From positions 558,001 to 622,000 of the forward strand of contig NZ_JACVAP010000003.1 in assembly GCF_014851915.1 (NCBI RefSeq): a DNA stretch of 64,000 nt. Direction: 5' to 3'. Source of the DNA: Xanthomonas sp. XNM01. Its GTDB lineage: Bacteria; Pseudomonadota; Gammaproteobacteria; Xanthomonadales; Xanthomonadaceae. The notes beneath the pieces were generated by a model that was not told where the DNA came from, ran no database searches, and saw nothing but the letters and a program-made list of their open reading frames with translations. Positions 46,477-55,267 of this stretch are shown here, in pieces (position 1 is the first letter of the stretch; each line of letters begins with the position of its first letter). The translations under genes and the position numbers were made by a program.

Positions 46477-46492
46477 AGCAGGACGCGTGCCA
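46477..46492 (-). promoter_or_regulatory. Sigma-54 (-24/-12) promoter
   Basis: On the minus strand: TGGCACGCGTCCTGCT. The consensus is TGGCACG-N4-TTGCA/T; only the first T of the -12 element is C. The spacing GG to GC is correct. The predicted start is at 46466, one base before the adaptor ATG. A dyad TCCG-CAAA-CGGA about 95 bp upstream (46579-46590) could be an enhancer site. Confidence 0.75.
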
Positions 46493-46603
46493 GCATCGGC
46501 CGCAGCGCAAGCGGTTGATTTTCCCGGAAGCCGGCGCCGACAGCAGGCGGCGACGCGTCCGATTCCGTACATCAGCCATCCGCAAACGGACGGGCCGGGC
46601 GGC

Positions 46604-47488
46604 TCAGCCGCGTGCGCGACCGCGCGCGTCGGCGGCGTCGCGTGCCGGCGGCTGGCCGAACATGCGCCCGTACTCGCGGGTGAACTGCGGCACGCTGGCA
46701 TAGCCGACCGCATGCGCGGCGACGCTGGCGGCCGCACCCTCGGCCAGCATCATCCGGCGTGCGGCGATCAGCCGCAGCTGCTTCTGGAACTGCAGCGGGG
46801 ACAGCGTGGTCACGCTGCGGAAATGCCGGTGGAAGGCCGAGGCGCTCATGCCTGCAGCGGCGGCCAGCCGCTCGACCGGCAGCGGCGAGGCGAATTCCTC
46901 GCGCAGGATCGCCACCGCCCGCGCGATGCGCCGCGCCTGGCCGTCCGGGCGACCCAGCTGCCGGATCAAGGTGCCGTGCTGGCCTGCGAGCAGCCAGTAG
47001 TGCAGCTCGCGCAGCAACTGCGCGCCCAGCACGGGCACCGCGTCCGGGCGCTCGAACAGCCGCATCAGCCGCAGCGCGGCATGGGCGACGTCCGCATCGG
47101 TCGGCTCGACGTGCACCGCGGCCTCGGCGTGCGGCAGCCCCTGCATGTCCACCGCGAGTCCGGCGATCAGTGCCAGGTCAAGCTCCAGCACCAGCGACAG
47201 GTAGGGCGCGGCCGCGCTGGCGTGGGTGATCCGGCTGACGGTGGGCACGTCGGCGGCGATCAGCAGCGAATCGCCGGCACCGAACGAGAACGCCTGCCGC
47301 CCCATCGTCACGTGCTTGTTCCCCTGCAGCACCAGCGCGACCAGCGGGCGGTTGATCGCGTACTGCATTTCGCTGGGCGCAACCGCGCGGACCAGCGCCA
47401 GGCCGGGAAGCGGCGCGCGCGCGACACCCTCGCCGTCGGCATGCGCGTCGGCGTAACGGCGGACCGCATGGACCAGGTCGTCGAGCAT
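46604..47488 (-). CDS. AraC-family transcriptional regulator
   Basis: 294 residues: N-terminal AraC-type N domain (YAINRPLVALVLQGNKHVTM and GAGDSLLIAADVPTVS) and C-terminal double HTH (VERLAAAAGMSASAFHRHFR and VAAHAVGYASVPQFTREYGR). This class (AraC_N) often controls an oxidoreductase next to it. It is divergent from the SDR gene over 137 bp. The start is the ATG giving MLDDLVHAV. The C-terminus carries extra Arg/Gly after the HTH. Likely an activator of the SDR gene; inducer unknown. Confidence 0.93.
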   Translation of the reverse strand: MLDDLVHAVRRYADAHADGEGVARAPLPGLALVRAVAPSEMQYAINRPLVALVLQGNKHVTMGRQAFSFGAGDSLLIAADVPTVSRITHASAAAPYLSLVLELDLALIAGLAVDMQGLPHAEAAVHVEPTDADVAHAALRLMRLFERPDAVPVLGAQLLRELHYWLLAGQHGTLIRQLGRPDGQARRIARAVAILREEFASPLPVERLAAAAGMSASAFHRHFRSVTTLSPLQFQKQLRLIAARRMMLAEGAAASVAAHAVGYASVPQFTREYGRMFGQPPARDAADARGRARG

Positions 47489-47625
47489 GGCCGCGATTAT
47501 GCAGCGCACCTGCGAGCGCCGGCCGCACGCTGGAGGAATGGGCAAGCATCGGCGCCGATCGCGCAACGCGGCAGGCAGGGCGATGCCGAGACTGGTGACA
47601 CGTCCACCACCACACGGAGTCCGCC

Positions 47626-48384
47626 ATGACCACCACCGTCTCGCTCGTCACCGGCGCCAGCCGCGGCCTGGGCCGCAACACCGCGCTGGCCATCGCCCGC
47701 CGCGGCGGCGACGTCATCGTCACCTACCAGCACAATGCGGACCAGGCGCAGGCCGTGGTCGCGCAGATCCAGGCGCTCGGCCGCCGCGCGCTGGCACTCC
47801 AACTGGACATCGGCAGCACCGTCGGCATCGCCGGCTTCGCTGCACGCCTGCGCGAGGCGCTGCAGCAGGCCTGGCAGCGAACGCGCATCGACCATCTGGT
47901 CAACAACGCCGGCCACGGCGACATGGCGTCGGTCGCCGAGACCACCGAAGCGCAGTTCGACCGGCTGGTCGACGTGCACTTCAAGGGCGTGTTCTTTCTC
48001 ACCCAGGCGCTGCTGCCGCTGATCGCCGACGGCGGCCGCATCGTCAACCTGTCCACCGGCCTGACCCGCGTGTCGTATCCGGGGTTCGCCGCCTACGCCG
48101 CGGCCAAGGGCGCGGTGGAGATCCTGTCGGTGTACCTGGCCAAGGAACTCGGCAGCCGCGGCATCGCCGTGAACACGGTGGCGCCCGGCGCGATCGAGAC
48201 CGACTTCCTCGGCGGCGCGGTGCGCGACATGCCCGACCTCAACCAGGCGTTCGCCGGCATGACCGCACTGGGCCGGGTCGGCGTGGCCGACGACATCGGG
48301 CCGATGATCGCCAGCCTGCTCTCCCCGGACAATCGCTGGGTCACCGGGCAGCGCATCGAGGTTTCCGGCGGACAGGCGATCTGA
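47626..48384 (+). CDS. SDR-family oxidoreductase
   Basis: 252 residues. Classical short-chain dehydrogenase: NAD(P)-binding GASRGLG at 10-16, NNAG in VNNAGHGDMAS, catalytic Tyr-Lys in FAAYAAAKGAVEILSVYLAK, and Ser in NLSTGLTRV. GAIETDFLGG and EVSGGQAI are usual C-terminal elements. 3-oxoacyl-type or sugar/aldehyde substrate cannot be told. It is divergent from the AraC regulator. Confidence 0.93.
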   Translation: MTTTVSLVTGASRGLGRNTALAIARRGGDVIVTYQHNADQAQAVVAQIQALGRRALALQLDIGSTVGIAGFAARLREALQQAWQRTRIDHLVNNAGHGDMASVAETTEAQFDRLVDVHFKGVFFLTQALLPLIADGGRIVNLSTGLTRVSYPGFAAYAAAKGAVEILSVYLAKELGSRGIAVNTVAPGAIETDFLGGAVRDMPDLNQAFAGMTALGRVGVADDIGPMIASLLSPDNRWVTGQRIEVSGGQAI

Positions 48385-48437
48385 GGCCGATCCGCGCCGG
48401 CGTCACCACGCGCTGCGCACGGTGGCGACGCGCGGAG

Positions 48438-49298
48438 TCAGGCGCCGCCATCGCGCGGCGGTGCGGGATGCGCCGCCTCGACGCGCGCACGCCCCGGGAT
48501 CCGCCGGCGCGCCGGCTGGTGTTCGCGCTCGGCCATGTCGCGCACGCGTGCGCCAGCCTGGCGGACCAGGTCCGGCAGCAGCTGCGCTTCGGGCAGCAGG
48601 TGCCAGTATTTCTGCGGCATCTCCTGGCGCATCATCGTGGTGTTCAGCCGCGCCGGGTTGAAGATGTGCGCGTAGTAGGTGCGCCACAGGTCTTCGTGCG
48701 CGTCCTCGGCCGGCACGTCGCTGCGCGCGCCACCCGGTCCGGCCCATAGCTGCGCGCCATCCCAGCGCACGCTGCGGTCGGGGGTGACGATGGTCCAGCG
48801 CATGCCGGCGAAGCGGCGCATGAAGAACGGCGCCACGCGGTCGACGATCCAGTGCCCGGGTTCGAACCAGGCCACGTAGGTCTCGTCCTCGCCGGGCACG
48901 GCGCGGAAGCGGACGAAGGCCTTCATCTTGTGCGTGTCGCGCCGCACCGCCTTCTCCAGCGCCTGCGCGCGGACCACGTCGGCGTCGGTCGCCCGCTCCA
49001 GCAGGTGCCGCTCGCCTTCGCCGATCCGCCACAGCATCCGGTACAGCAACGCGTGCCGCTGCGGGTCGCGGTGGCAGAGCACGGCCGCGGCCATCGCCAT
49101 GAAGGCGCCCGGCACCGACAGCCCGCCACGCACGCGCGGTGCCTGCTCCAGCGGCGGCCATGGCAGCAGGCCGGCCTGCGCATCGCCGCCCCAGTCCACC
49201 TGGTCCGGCGGCAGCGCGGCCTCCCAGGCCTGGCGCGCGGCGTGGCGCCAGGCATCCAGGCCCCAGGCTGGATCGACGGTCGCGCGGTAGGCGCTCAT
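48438..49298 (-). CDS. DUF4130 / TIGR03915 family protein
   Basis: 286 residues. The block HDVDFDAW-like DWGGDAQAGL and RALEKAVRRDTHKMKAFVRF, FEPGHWIVDRVAPFFMRRFA, and FNPARLNTTMMRQEMPQKYW are family signatures. In relatives this domain is fused or linked to a uracil-DNA-glycosylase-like protein and to a radical-SAM protein in putative DNA repair. Here it starts one base-overlap before the end of the radical-SAM gene (49295-49298), so the pair is coupled. The C-terminal 35 residues are Arg/Pro/Ala-rich and no glycosylase domain follows. Biochemical role unproven. Confidence 0.85.
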   Translation of the reverse strand: MSAYRATVDPAWGLDAWRHAARQAWEAALPPDQVDWGGDAQAGLLPWPPLEQAPRVRGGLSVPGAFMAMAAAVLCHRDPQRHALLYRMLWRIGEGERHLLERATDADVVRAQALEKAVRRDTHKMKAFVRFRAVPGEDETYVAWFEPGHWIVDRVAPFFMRRFAGMRWTIVTPDRSVRWDGAQLWAGPGGARSDVPAEDAHEDLWRTYYAHIFNPARLNTTMMRQEMPQKYWHLLPEAQLLPDLVRQAGARVRDMAEREHQPARRRIPGRARVEAAHPAPPRDGGA

Positions 49299-50542
49299 CC
49301 GAACAGGTCGGCCTGGCGCGGCGGTGGCGCCAGCTGCGCGCGCAGCCGGCCGGCGTCGTCCAGCCGCCGGCGCGGATGATGGTCGAGCACGCTGACGAAG
49401 GGCAGCATCTTTTTCAGCGGCGCGCGCAGCCGGCCCAGGTCGTCCAGCCGCAAGCGGCCATGCCGGCGTGCGGCGACCAGCTTCTGCACGTTGCGCGCGC
49501 CCAGTCCGGGCACGCGCAGCAGCAGTTCGCGCGGGGCGGTGTTCAGGTCCACCGGGAAGCGCTCGGGATGACGCAGCGCCCAGGCGGTCTTCGGGTCGAT
49601 GTCCAGGTCGAGCATGCCGCCGCCCTCGCCCGGCGGCACGATCTCGTCGACGCTGAATTCGTAGAAGCGCAGCAGCCAGTCGGCCTGGTACAGGCGGTGT
49701 TCGCGCGCCAGCGGCGGCGACTTCGGCGGCAGCTGGGCCGAGGCATCCGGAATCGGGCTGAAGGCCGAGTAGTAGACGCGGCGCATGCGGTAGTCGCCGT
49801 ACAGCGCGTTGCTCGCGCGCAGGATCACGCCATCGTCCGCCCCGTCGGCGCCGACGATCATCTGCGTGCTCTGCCCGGCGGGCGCGAAGCGCGGCGGTTT
49901 CGCGCGGATGGCCGCCTGCTGCCGCCGTGCTTCCTTGTTCTCGTCGATCCGCCAGCGCAGCTCGCCCATCGCGGTGCGGATGCCGTCGGCGCGCTTCTCC
50001 GGCGCCAGCTTCGCCAGGCCCTCGCTGGTCGGCAGCTCGACGTTGATGCTCAGCCGGTCCGCATAACGGCCGGCCTTTTCAAGCAGCTCGGGCGACGCTT
50101 CGGGAATGGTCTTCAGGTGGATGTAGCCGGCGAAGCGATGGTCCTCGCGCAGGCTGCGCGCGACCTCGACCAGCTGCTCCATCGTGTAGTCGCCGTTGCG
50201 GATGATGCCGCTGGAGAGGAACAGGCCTTCGATGTAGTTGCGCTTGTAGAAATCCAGCGTCAGCCGCACGACTTCGTCGGTGGCGAACCGCGCGCGGCGC
50301 ACGTTGCTGCTGACCCGGTTCACGCAGTACGCGCAGTCGTAGACGCAGAAGTTGGTCAGCAGGATCTTCAGCAGCGACACGCAGCGCCCGTCCGGCGTGT
50401 ACGAGTGGCAGATGCCCATGCCCTCGGTGCTGCCGACGCCGCCGCTGCCCAGCGAGTGACGTTTGCCCGCGCCGCTGGACGCGCAGGACGCATCGTACTT
50501 GGCGGCATCGGCAAGCACGGCCAGCTTCTCGGTCAGTTCCAT
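49295..50542 (-). CDS. Radical-SAM DNA modification/repair-linked protein (TIGR03916)
   Basis: 415 residues. The radical-SAM cluster motif Cys66-x3-Cys70-x2-Cys73 is FCVYDCAYCVNR. YFGDCHSY-like GICHSYTPDGRCVSLLKILL precedes, and RRVYYSAFSPI and LDIDPKTAWALRHPERFPVD follow. The C-terminal half ends in a helix-hairpin-helix (LLRVPGLGARNVQKLVAARR), a DNA-binding type. It is the partner of the DUF4130 gene by ATGA. In other genomes this pair sits with a uracil-DNA glycosylase-like protein. Reaction not established. Confidence 0.92.
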   Translation of the reverse strand: MELTEKLAVLADAAKYDASCASSGAGKRHSLGSGGVGSTEGMGICHSYTPDGRCVSLLKILLTNFCVYDCAYCVNRVSSNVRRARFATDEVVRLTLDFYKRNYIEGLFLSSGIIRNGDYTMEQLVEVARSLREDHRFAGYIHLKTIPEASPELLEKAGRYADRLSINVELPTSEGLAKLAPEKRADGIRTAMGELRWRIDENKEARRQQAAIRAKPPRFAPAGQSTQMIVGADGADDGVILRASNALYGDYRMRRVYYSAFSPIPDASAQLPPKSPPLAREHRLYQADWLLRFYEFSVDEIVPPGEGGGMLDLDIDPKTAWALRHPERFPVDLNTAPRELLLRVPGLGARNVQKLVAARRHGRLRLDDLGRLRAPLKKMLPFVSVLDHHPRRRLDDAGRLRAQLAPPPRQADLFG

Positions 50543-50650
50543 GCGCGCACGGTGGCACGTCCGCGTCTCGATCCGTGAGACGCGGCGGCACGCGCATCTG
50601 AACGGTTCGGTTTCGCGCGCGCGCCATCGGGCACCGCACCGCCGGCCCTG

Positions 50651-52285
50651 CTACAGGCGCGGCACCGGCAGGCGGCGCAGGCGGCGGTTGCTGAGGCTGA
50701 AGCCATCGACGCTGCCGTCCTGCGCGCGGGTGAACGTCAGCGTGCCCAGCGGCAGCACGAAGCGGTCGCCGCCGACCGGCTGCAGCACCGCGCGCTGGCC
50801 ACGTGGCCACGCCAGTTCCAGCCCGCTCCCGCGCAGCGCGACCTCGAACGTGGTGCCGACCTCGTCGCTGCGGTAGCGGCCGGCGAAGCGGGCGAGCGCG
50901 GCCGCATCGGGCACGGTCCCGGCGATCCGGACGAAGCGGCGCGGTGCCGGCCAGTGGTCCCACAGCGTCAGTTCCGCACCCCCGTTCTCCAGCGCGCGGA
51001 ACCGCCAGCGATGCGTGGATTCGCCGGGCCGGAAGGTCCCGGGCCCGATCGGCACGAACGCGGCCGGTCCGCCGTGCTGGCGCAGCGCGCCGTTGCGGGC
51101 CTCCAGGCGGATGACCTCGTCGCTGCGTTCGCTCCAGTAGATGCCGGCCCATGCCGTGGCCGGCGGGCCGGCGGATGCGATGGCGGCCGGCACCCGCGGT
51201 GCGAGCGGCGGATCCAGGTACAGGTCGGCCACCTGCAGGCTGAGCGCCTCGGCGTCGATGCCGCTGGCGTTGCAGAGCACGGCCACGTCCAGCGCCTGGG
51301 CCGGGAAACTCACCACATTGGCCCGATAGCCCGCATCCATGCCGTCGTGCCCGAACGTCCGCAGGCCGCGGTGGGCGCCCAGGATCAGGCCGCCCGCGTA
51401 GCCGGTCTCGTCGCCATCGACGCGGCCACTGTTGCGCATCCAGTCGCGCAGCGCCGGCCCGCCAACGCGGCCATCGGCGAGGTTGCGCTGCCAGCGCAGC
51501 AGGTCGCCGACCGTGGTCGAGAGATTGCTCGGCCCGGTGTGGGCGAACATCGGCTGGCTCAGCGCCCAGCCGCCCTCGGCCAGGGCGCGATGGCCGCTGG
51601 CGCGCCCGTGGACCAGGTGGCCCGGGTCGTCGACGATCCGGGTATGGCGCATGTCCAGCGGCGCGAAGATGCGCGCCTGCGCGAAGGCCGGCAGCGACTG
51701 GCCGGAGACCCGTTCGACCACCTGCGCCAGCAGCGTATAGCCGACGTTGCCGTAGCCCAGCTCGCTGCCGGGGACGAAGTTGAGCCCGCGCTGGCGCGCG
51801 ACGATGCCGAGGATGTCGTCCCAGGTGACCAGGTCGCTGCCGCGCCAGCCGGCCAGCGACAGCAGCACGCCCTGCTCGCGCAGGCCGGCGGTGTGGTGGA
51901 CCAGCTGTTCGAGCGTGATGACATGGCCCTGGTCCGGCAGTTCCGGCAGATGCAGACGCACGTCGTCGTCCAGGCGCAGACGCCCGTCCCGGGCCAGCAG
52001 CCCGATCGCGAACGCGGTGAACTGCTTGGCCACCGATGCCGCATGGAACGGCGTATCGGGCATGATCGGCACCGCATGCTCGAGGCTGGCCATGCCATGC
52101 CCGCGCAGCAGCAGCGGATCGCCGGCGCGCGCCACGCCGACCGCACAGCCCGGCGTGCCGGTGCCCGACCATGCGGCGAACAGCGCATCCACCGCCGGCT
52201 CCGGCGGCGCGGCCGCGTGGGCCGGCACGGCCATCACCATGACCAGCCCCGCCGCCAGCATCGTCCTGCGCATCCGGTGGTCCAT
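50651..52285 (-). CDS. Secreted serine hydrolase, beta-lactamase/class C fold
   Basis: 544 residues. Signal peptide near 5-24 (MRRTMLAAGLVMVMAVPAHA). Ser84-x-x-Lys87 in HAASVAKQFTAF is the catalytic pair, Tyr-x-Asn is near GSELGYGNVGY, and HDGMDAGYRANVVSF is near the third motif. The C-terminal third is a separate lipocalin-like sheet domain. Penicillin-binding-protein-like esterase or peptidase; the substrate is not known. GGAG precedes the ATG with seven-base spacing. The next gene on the plus strand is divergent with a promoter of about 135 bp. Confidence 0.88.
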   Translation of the reverse strand: MDHRMRRTMLAAGLVMVMAVPAHAAAPPEPAVDALFAAWSGTGTPGCAVGVARAGDPLLLRGHGMASLEHAVPIMPDTPFHAASVAKQFTAFAIGLLARDGRLRLDDDVRLHLPELPDQGHVITLEQLVHHTAGLREQGVLLSLAGWRGSDLVTWDDILGIVARQRGLNFVPGSELGYGNVGYTLLAQVVERVSGQSLPAFAQARIFAPLDMRHTRIVDDPGHLVHGRASGHRALAEGGWALSQPMFAHTGPSNLSTTVGDLLRWQRNLADGRVGGPALRDWMRNSGRVDGDETGYAGGLILGAHRGLRTFGHDGMDAGYRANVVSFPAQALDVAVLCNASGIDAEALSLQVADLYLDPPLAPRVPAAIASAGPPATAWAGIYWSERSDEVIRLEARNGALRQHGGPAAFVPIGPGTFRPGESTHRWRFRALENGGAELTLWDHWPAPRRFVRIAGTVPDAAALARFAGRYRSDEVGTTFEVALRGSGLELAWPRGQRAVLQPVGGDRFVLPLGTLTFTRAQDGSVDGFSLSNRRLRRLPVPRL

Positions 52286-52420
52286 CGCAGCGCTCCGTTG
52301 CGAAAGAGCGGACCCTAGCAGCGCGGCCATGCCCACGGAGGGGCCGGAAGTCATCCCTGCGCGGGCCGGCGTGGAGGCGGCCGGTATCATCGGCGGCCTG
52401 CCTGTCGATGGAGAACGCCG

Positions 52421-53335
52421 ATGTCCCGCCCCCCCTGCCTGGCCGCGCCGCTGGCCGCGCTCGCCATCCTCGGCGCGAGCGCCGCACCCGCGCACGCCGC
52501 GCAGCCCACGCCCGAGCTGCTGTGGGAAACCCGCGGCTTTTCCGCGCCCGAATCCATCGTCCTCGACCCGCAGCGCGGGCAGTACTACGTGTCCAACATG
52601 GCCACGCGCGGCGAAGGCGCGACACCGGGCGACGGCTTCATCAGCCGGGTCGGCCTGGACGGGCGGATCATCGAACTGAAGTGGATCGAGGGGCTGGAGA
52701 ATCCGAAGGGCCTGAGCCTGGCCAACGGCCGCCTGTACGCCGGCGACGACGACGCGCTGCTGGAGATCGATCTGGACGCCGGCGCGGTGATCGCCCGGCA
52801 CGCGCCGGAGGACGGCGGCCCGGGCCAGTTCAACGACAGCACCGCCGATGCCGACGGCAACGTCTACGTGTTCAGCAGCCGCCTGGACACGCTCTACCGC
52901 CTGTCCGGCGGCACGTTCGCGCCCTGGGTGAAGGTGGACACGCAGGTGACCGGCAAGTTCAACGGCCTGCGCGCCGACGGCGCGCGCCTGCTGGCAGGCA
53001 GCTGGCGGGTGCCGGGCGCCGACGGCGAGCAGCTCGGCCACCTGACCACCTTCGACCTGGCCGACCGCCGCATGGACCGGATCGGCACCACGCCGATCGG
53101 GCACATCGACGGCATCGAGCCCGATGGCCAGGGCGGCTGGCTGCTCACCGACTTCACCCCGGGCCGGCTGCTGCACGTCACCGCCGAGGGCGCCGTGACC
53201 ACGCTGCTGACGCTCAGCATCGGCACCGCCGACATCCACTACCTGCCCGACCAGCAGTTGCTGCTAATGCCGCGGCTGCGCGACGACACGCTGCAGGCCT
53301 GGCGCTGGGCACCGGCACCGCCTCCGTCCCGGTGA
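52421..53335 (+). CDS. Secreted SMP-30/gluconolactonase-like beta-propeller protein
   Basis: 304 residues. Signal peptide ends near APAHA. The propeller is marked by repeats such as ESIVLDPQRGQYYVSNM, LENPKGLSLANGRLYAGDDDALLEID, VFSSRLDTLYRLS and LTDFTPGRLLHVT. Acidic residues at the centre could bind calcium. Related to SMP-30/gluconolactonase and strictosidine-synthase folds. Enzymatic role uncertain. The ATG has a weak Shine-Dalgarno (GGAGAACGCCG). A single gene. Confidence 0.8.
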   Translation: MSRPPCLAAPLAALAILGASAAPAHAAQPTPELLWETRGFSAPESIVLDPQRGQYYVSNMATRGEGATPGDGFISRVGLDGRIIELKWIEGLENPKGLSLANGRLYAGDDDALLEIDLDAGAVIARHAPEDGGPGQFNDSTADADGNVYVFSSRLDTLYRLSGGTFAPWVKVDTQVTGKFNGLRADGARLLAGSWRVPGADGEQLGHLTTFDLADRRMDRIGTTPIGHIDGIEPDGQGGWLLTDFTPGRLLHVTAEGAVTTLLTLSIGTADIHYLPDQQLLLMPRLRDDTLQAWRWAPAPPPSR

Positions 53336-53386
53336 GGCCTGCGGGGAATCGGGCAGCGCAGCGGGATTCCCCGTGCTGGGGGACGC

Positions 53387-54019
53387 TCAGCAGCCCGGCG
53401 GCGGCCTGAAGTCGACGGTCGCCGCCTCGCTCCAGCGTCCGTCGCGCCGTACGTCGACCCGCATCCGGATGGTGCTGATGACCACCACATGCGCCTGCCG
53501 CTCCGGCCGGCGCGATACCGCGATCCAGCGCTGCGCCGCCTCCGGATCGCCGACGACGAGCGGATGCGCGGCGATCGCCTGTTCCAGCTCGGCCTGGCCG
53601 TAGGCCGGGAAGCACGCGTGCTGGTCCGGCGATGCCGTCGGCAGCACGAACGCATGCGCGGCCTCATCCAGCGGCTCGGCGTCCTCCCAGTCCGACCGGC
53701 AGTGCTTCCAGTCCTCCAGGTCCAGATGCGGCCCCTCGTCGGACAGCACCAGGCTGGTCTCGTACTGGATGCGCACGCGAAGCCTCGCCTGCGGATCGGC
53801 CGGCTGCAGCTGCAGCGTGGCGCCATCGATCACATCGCCCAGTTCCAGCGGCACGCCGGCGTCGCCGGTCAGCGGACCATCGCTCTGCCAGCCGGCGAAC
53901 GACCCTGCGGACGTGGCCTGCGGCAGGATCCGCGCCGCGACGATGTCGGCCGCCTGCACCGGCGCGGCCGGCATCAGTGCCGCCAGCACGCTGAAGAACA
54001 TCGCGGGACATCGCATCAT
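53387..54019 (-). CDS. Secreted hypothetical protein with possible disulphides
   Basis: 210 residues with signal (MMRCPAMFFSVLAALMPAAP, cleavage after QAA). Mature part has four Cys: KHCRSDW, HACFPAY and a final C-terminal Cys among them. Phe/Pro-rich end. No family recognised. Convergent with the propeller gene. Codon usage is like that of neighbours. Confidence 0.65.
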   Translation of the reverse strand: MMRCPAMFFSVLAALMPAAPVQAADIVAARILPQATSAGSFAGWQSDGPLTGDAGVPLELGDVIDGATLQLQPADPQARLRVRIQYETSLVLSDEGPHLDLEDWKHCRSDWEDAEPLDEAAHAFVLPTASPDQHACFPAYGQAELEQAIAAHPLVVGDPEAAQRWIAVSRRPERQAHVVVISTIRMRVDVRRDGRWSEAATVDFRPPPGC

Positions 54020-54091
54020 GGCATCGCCGGCCGGGAGTCGGGCGCGATGCTAGCGCGGATCGACCCGCTCCGAGGCAGCCGCGTGCCGGCC

Positions 54092-54502
54092 TCAGAGCTG
54101 TTCGGCCGCCGGATACAGCTCGGCATCCTCGCGCTTGAGCCGCTCGAACAGGCGGCGCAGCACTGTGTTGGCACCGGCGCGGAATCCCTCCGGATCGGCC
54201 GCCACGCGTGCCGGCACCCGCCACTTGCCGACGAAGCCGGCGAATTCTTCGGCCAGGCCGTGCATCTCGTCCCGGTAACGCGCGCCCAGCGCAGCCACCT
54301 GCGTGTCGCCGGACTGCACCAGCGCCGGATACAGCACCTGGTCCTCGGCGGCCAGGTGGAACTTGATCCGGCTGGCGGTGGTGACGATCAGTTCACCGAT
54401 GGCCTCGGCATTGTCGGCGATGCCGGCGCGGGACAGCTCCCGCAGTGCCTCGATCTGGCGAAGGATGTCGGCGTGGTCCTGGTGGTAGCGCTGGATGTCC
54501 AT
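54092..54502 (-). CDS. Hemerythrin HHE-domain protein
   Basis: 136 residues, four-helix bundle. Iron ligands are placed as in HHE proteins: His in YHQDHADI, His in RIKFHLAAEDQVLYPAL with Glu, and a late His/Glu set in YRDEMHGLAEEF with EDAELYPAAE. Functions include iron handling, oxygen or NO sensing and repair of iron-sulfur clusters. It lies beside the iron-sulfur-rich paoABC genes but faces away from them. Confidence 0.85.
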   Translation of the reverse strand: MDIQRYHQDHADILRQIEALRELSRAGIADNAEAIGELIVTTASRIKFHLAAEDQVLYPALVQSGDTQVAALGARYRDEMHGLAEEFAGFVGKWRVPARVAADPEGFRAGANTVLRRLFERLKREDAELYPAAEQL

Positions 54503-54676
54503 GACGGTGGTGCCTTGCGTGAAGCGGATGGGTCGGACCCGATAGCGGCCGCCGGCCGCGTTTTTTGAATCCGCGATGGCGCGCGCGTTCTTTCGCAACA
54601 CATGCATCGGTCCTACACCCTCTGCCAACGGCGGCGGCGGCAAGGTCGCCTGAGGTCCCAGCCCGCGAGAGCCAGC

Positions 54677-55267
54677 ATGTCCGCCAGCCACTCCCTTCAC
54701 GACGATGCAGCGCTGCTGCGACCGCCGCCGACGCTGCAGGTGCACCTGCGCATCAACGGCCAGGCGCACACGCTCGAGGTCGAGACCTGGACCAGCCTGC
54801 TCGACCTGCTGCGCGAGCGCCTGCTGCTGACCGGGACCAAGAAGGGCTGCGACCACGGCCAGTGCGGCGCCTGCACCGTGCTGGTCGACGGACGCCGCAT
54901 CAACAGCTGCCTGACCCTGGCGGTGATGCAGGACGGCGCGGACATCGTCACCGTCGAGGGACTGGCCGACGGCGAGCGCCTGCATCCACTGCAGCAGGCC
55001 TTCATCGATCATGACGCCTTCCAGTGCGGCTACTGCACGCCGGGCCAGCTGTGCTCGGCACAGGGCCTGATCAACGAAGGCCAGGCGCACGACCGCGACC
55101 AGGTGCGCGAGCTGATGAGCGGCAACATCTGCCGCTGCGGCGCGTATCCGCAGATCACCGACGCGGTGCTGTCGGTGCTGCGCCAGGATGCGGGGAACCC
55201 GGCCGGGCAGGACGACGACGATCGCGGCGGGCCATGCCGCTGGACGCCCGGGACGGTGCCGGCATGA
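54677..55267 (+). CDS. paoA: Aldehyde/xanthine dehydrogenase, 2Fe-2S subunit (PaoA-like)
   Basis: 196 residues. Two [2Fe-2S] clusters: Cys58, Cys63, Cys66 and Cys78 in GCDHGQCGACTVLVD, and Cys117, Cys120, Cys152 and Cys154 in QCGYCTPGQL and ICRCGAYPQI. First of three coupled subunits. E. coli PaoA has an N-terminal Tat signal; here the N-terminus is a short Ala/Ser/Asp stretch without one, so the enzyme should be cytoplasmic. ATGA overlap with the FAD subunit. Confidence 0.93.
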   Translation: MSASHSLHDDAALLRPPPTLQVHLRINGQAHTLEVETWTSLLDLLRERLLLTGTKKGCDHGQCGACTVLVDGRRINSCLTLAVMQDGADIVTVEGLADGERLHPLQQAFIDHDAFQCGYCTPGQLCSAQGLINEGQAHDRDQVRELMSGNICRCGAYPQITDAVLSVLRQDAGNPAGQDDDDRGGPCRWTPGTVPA

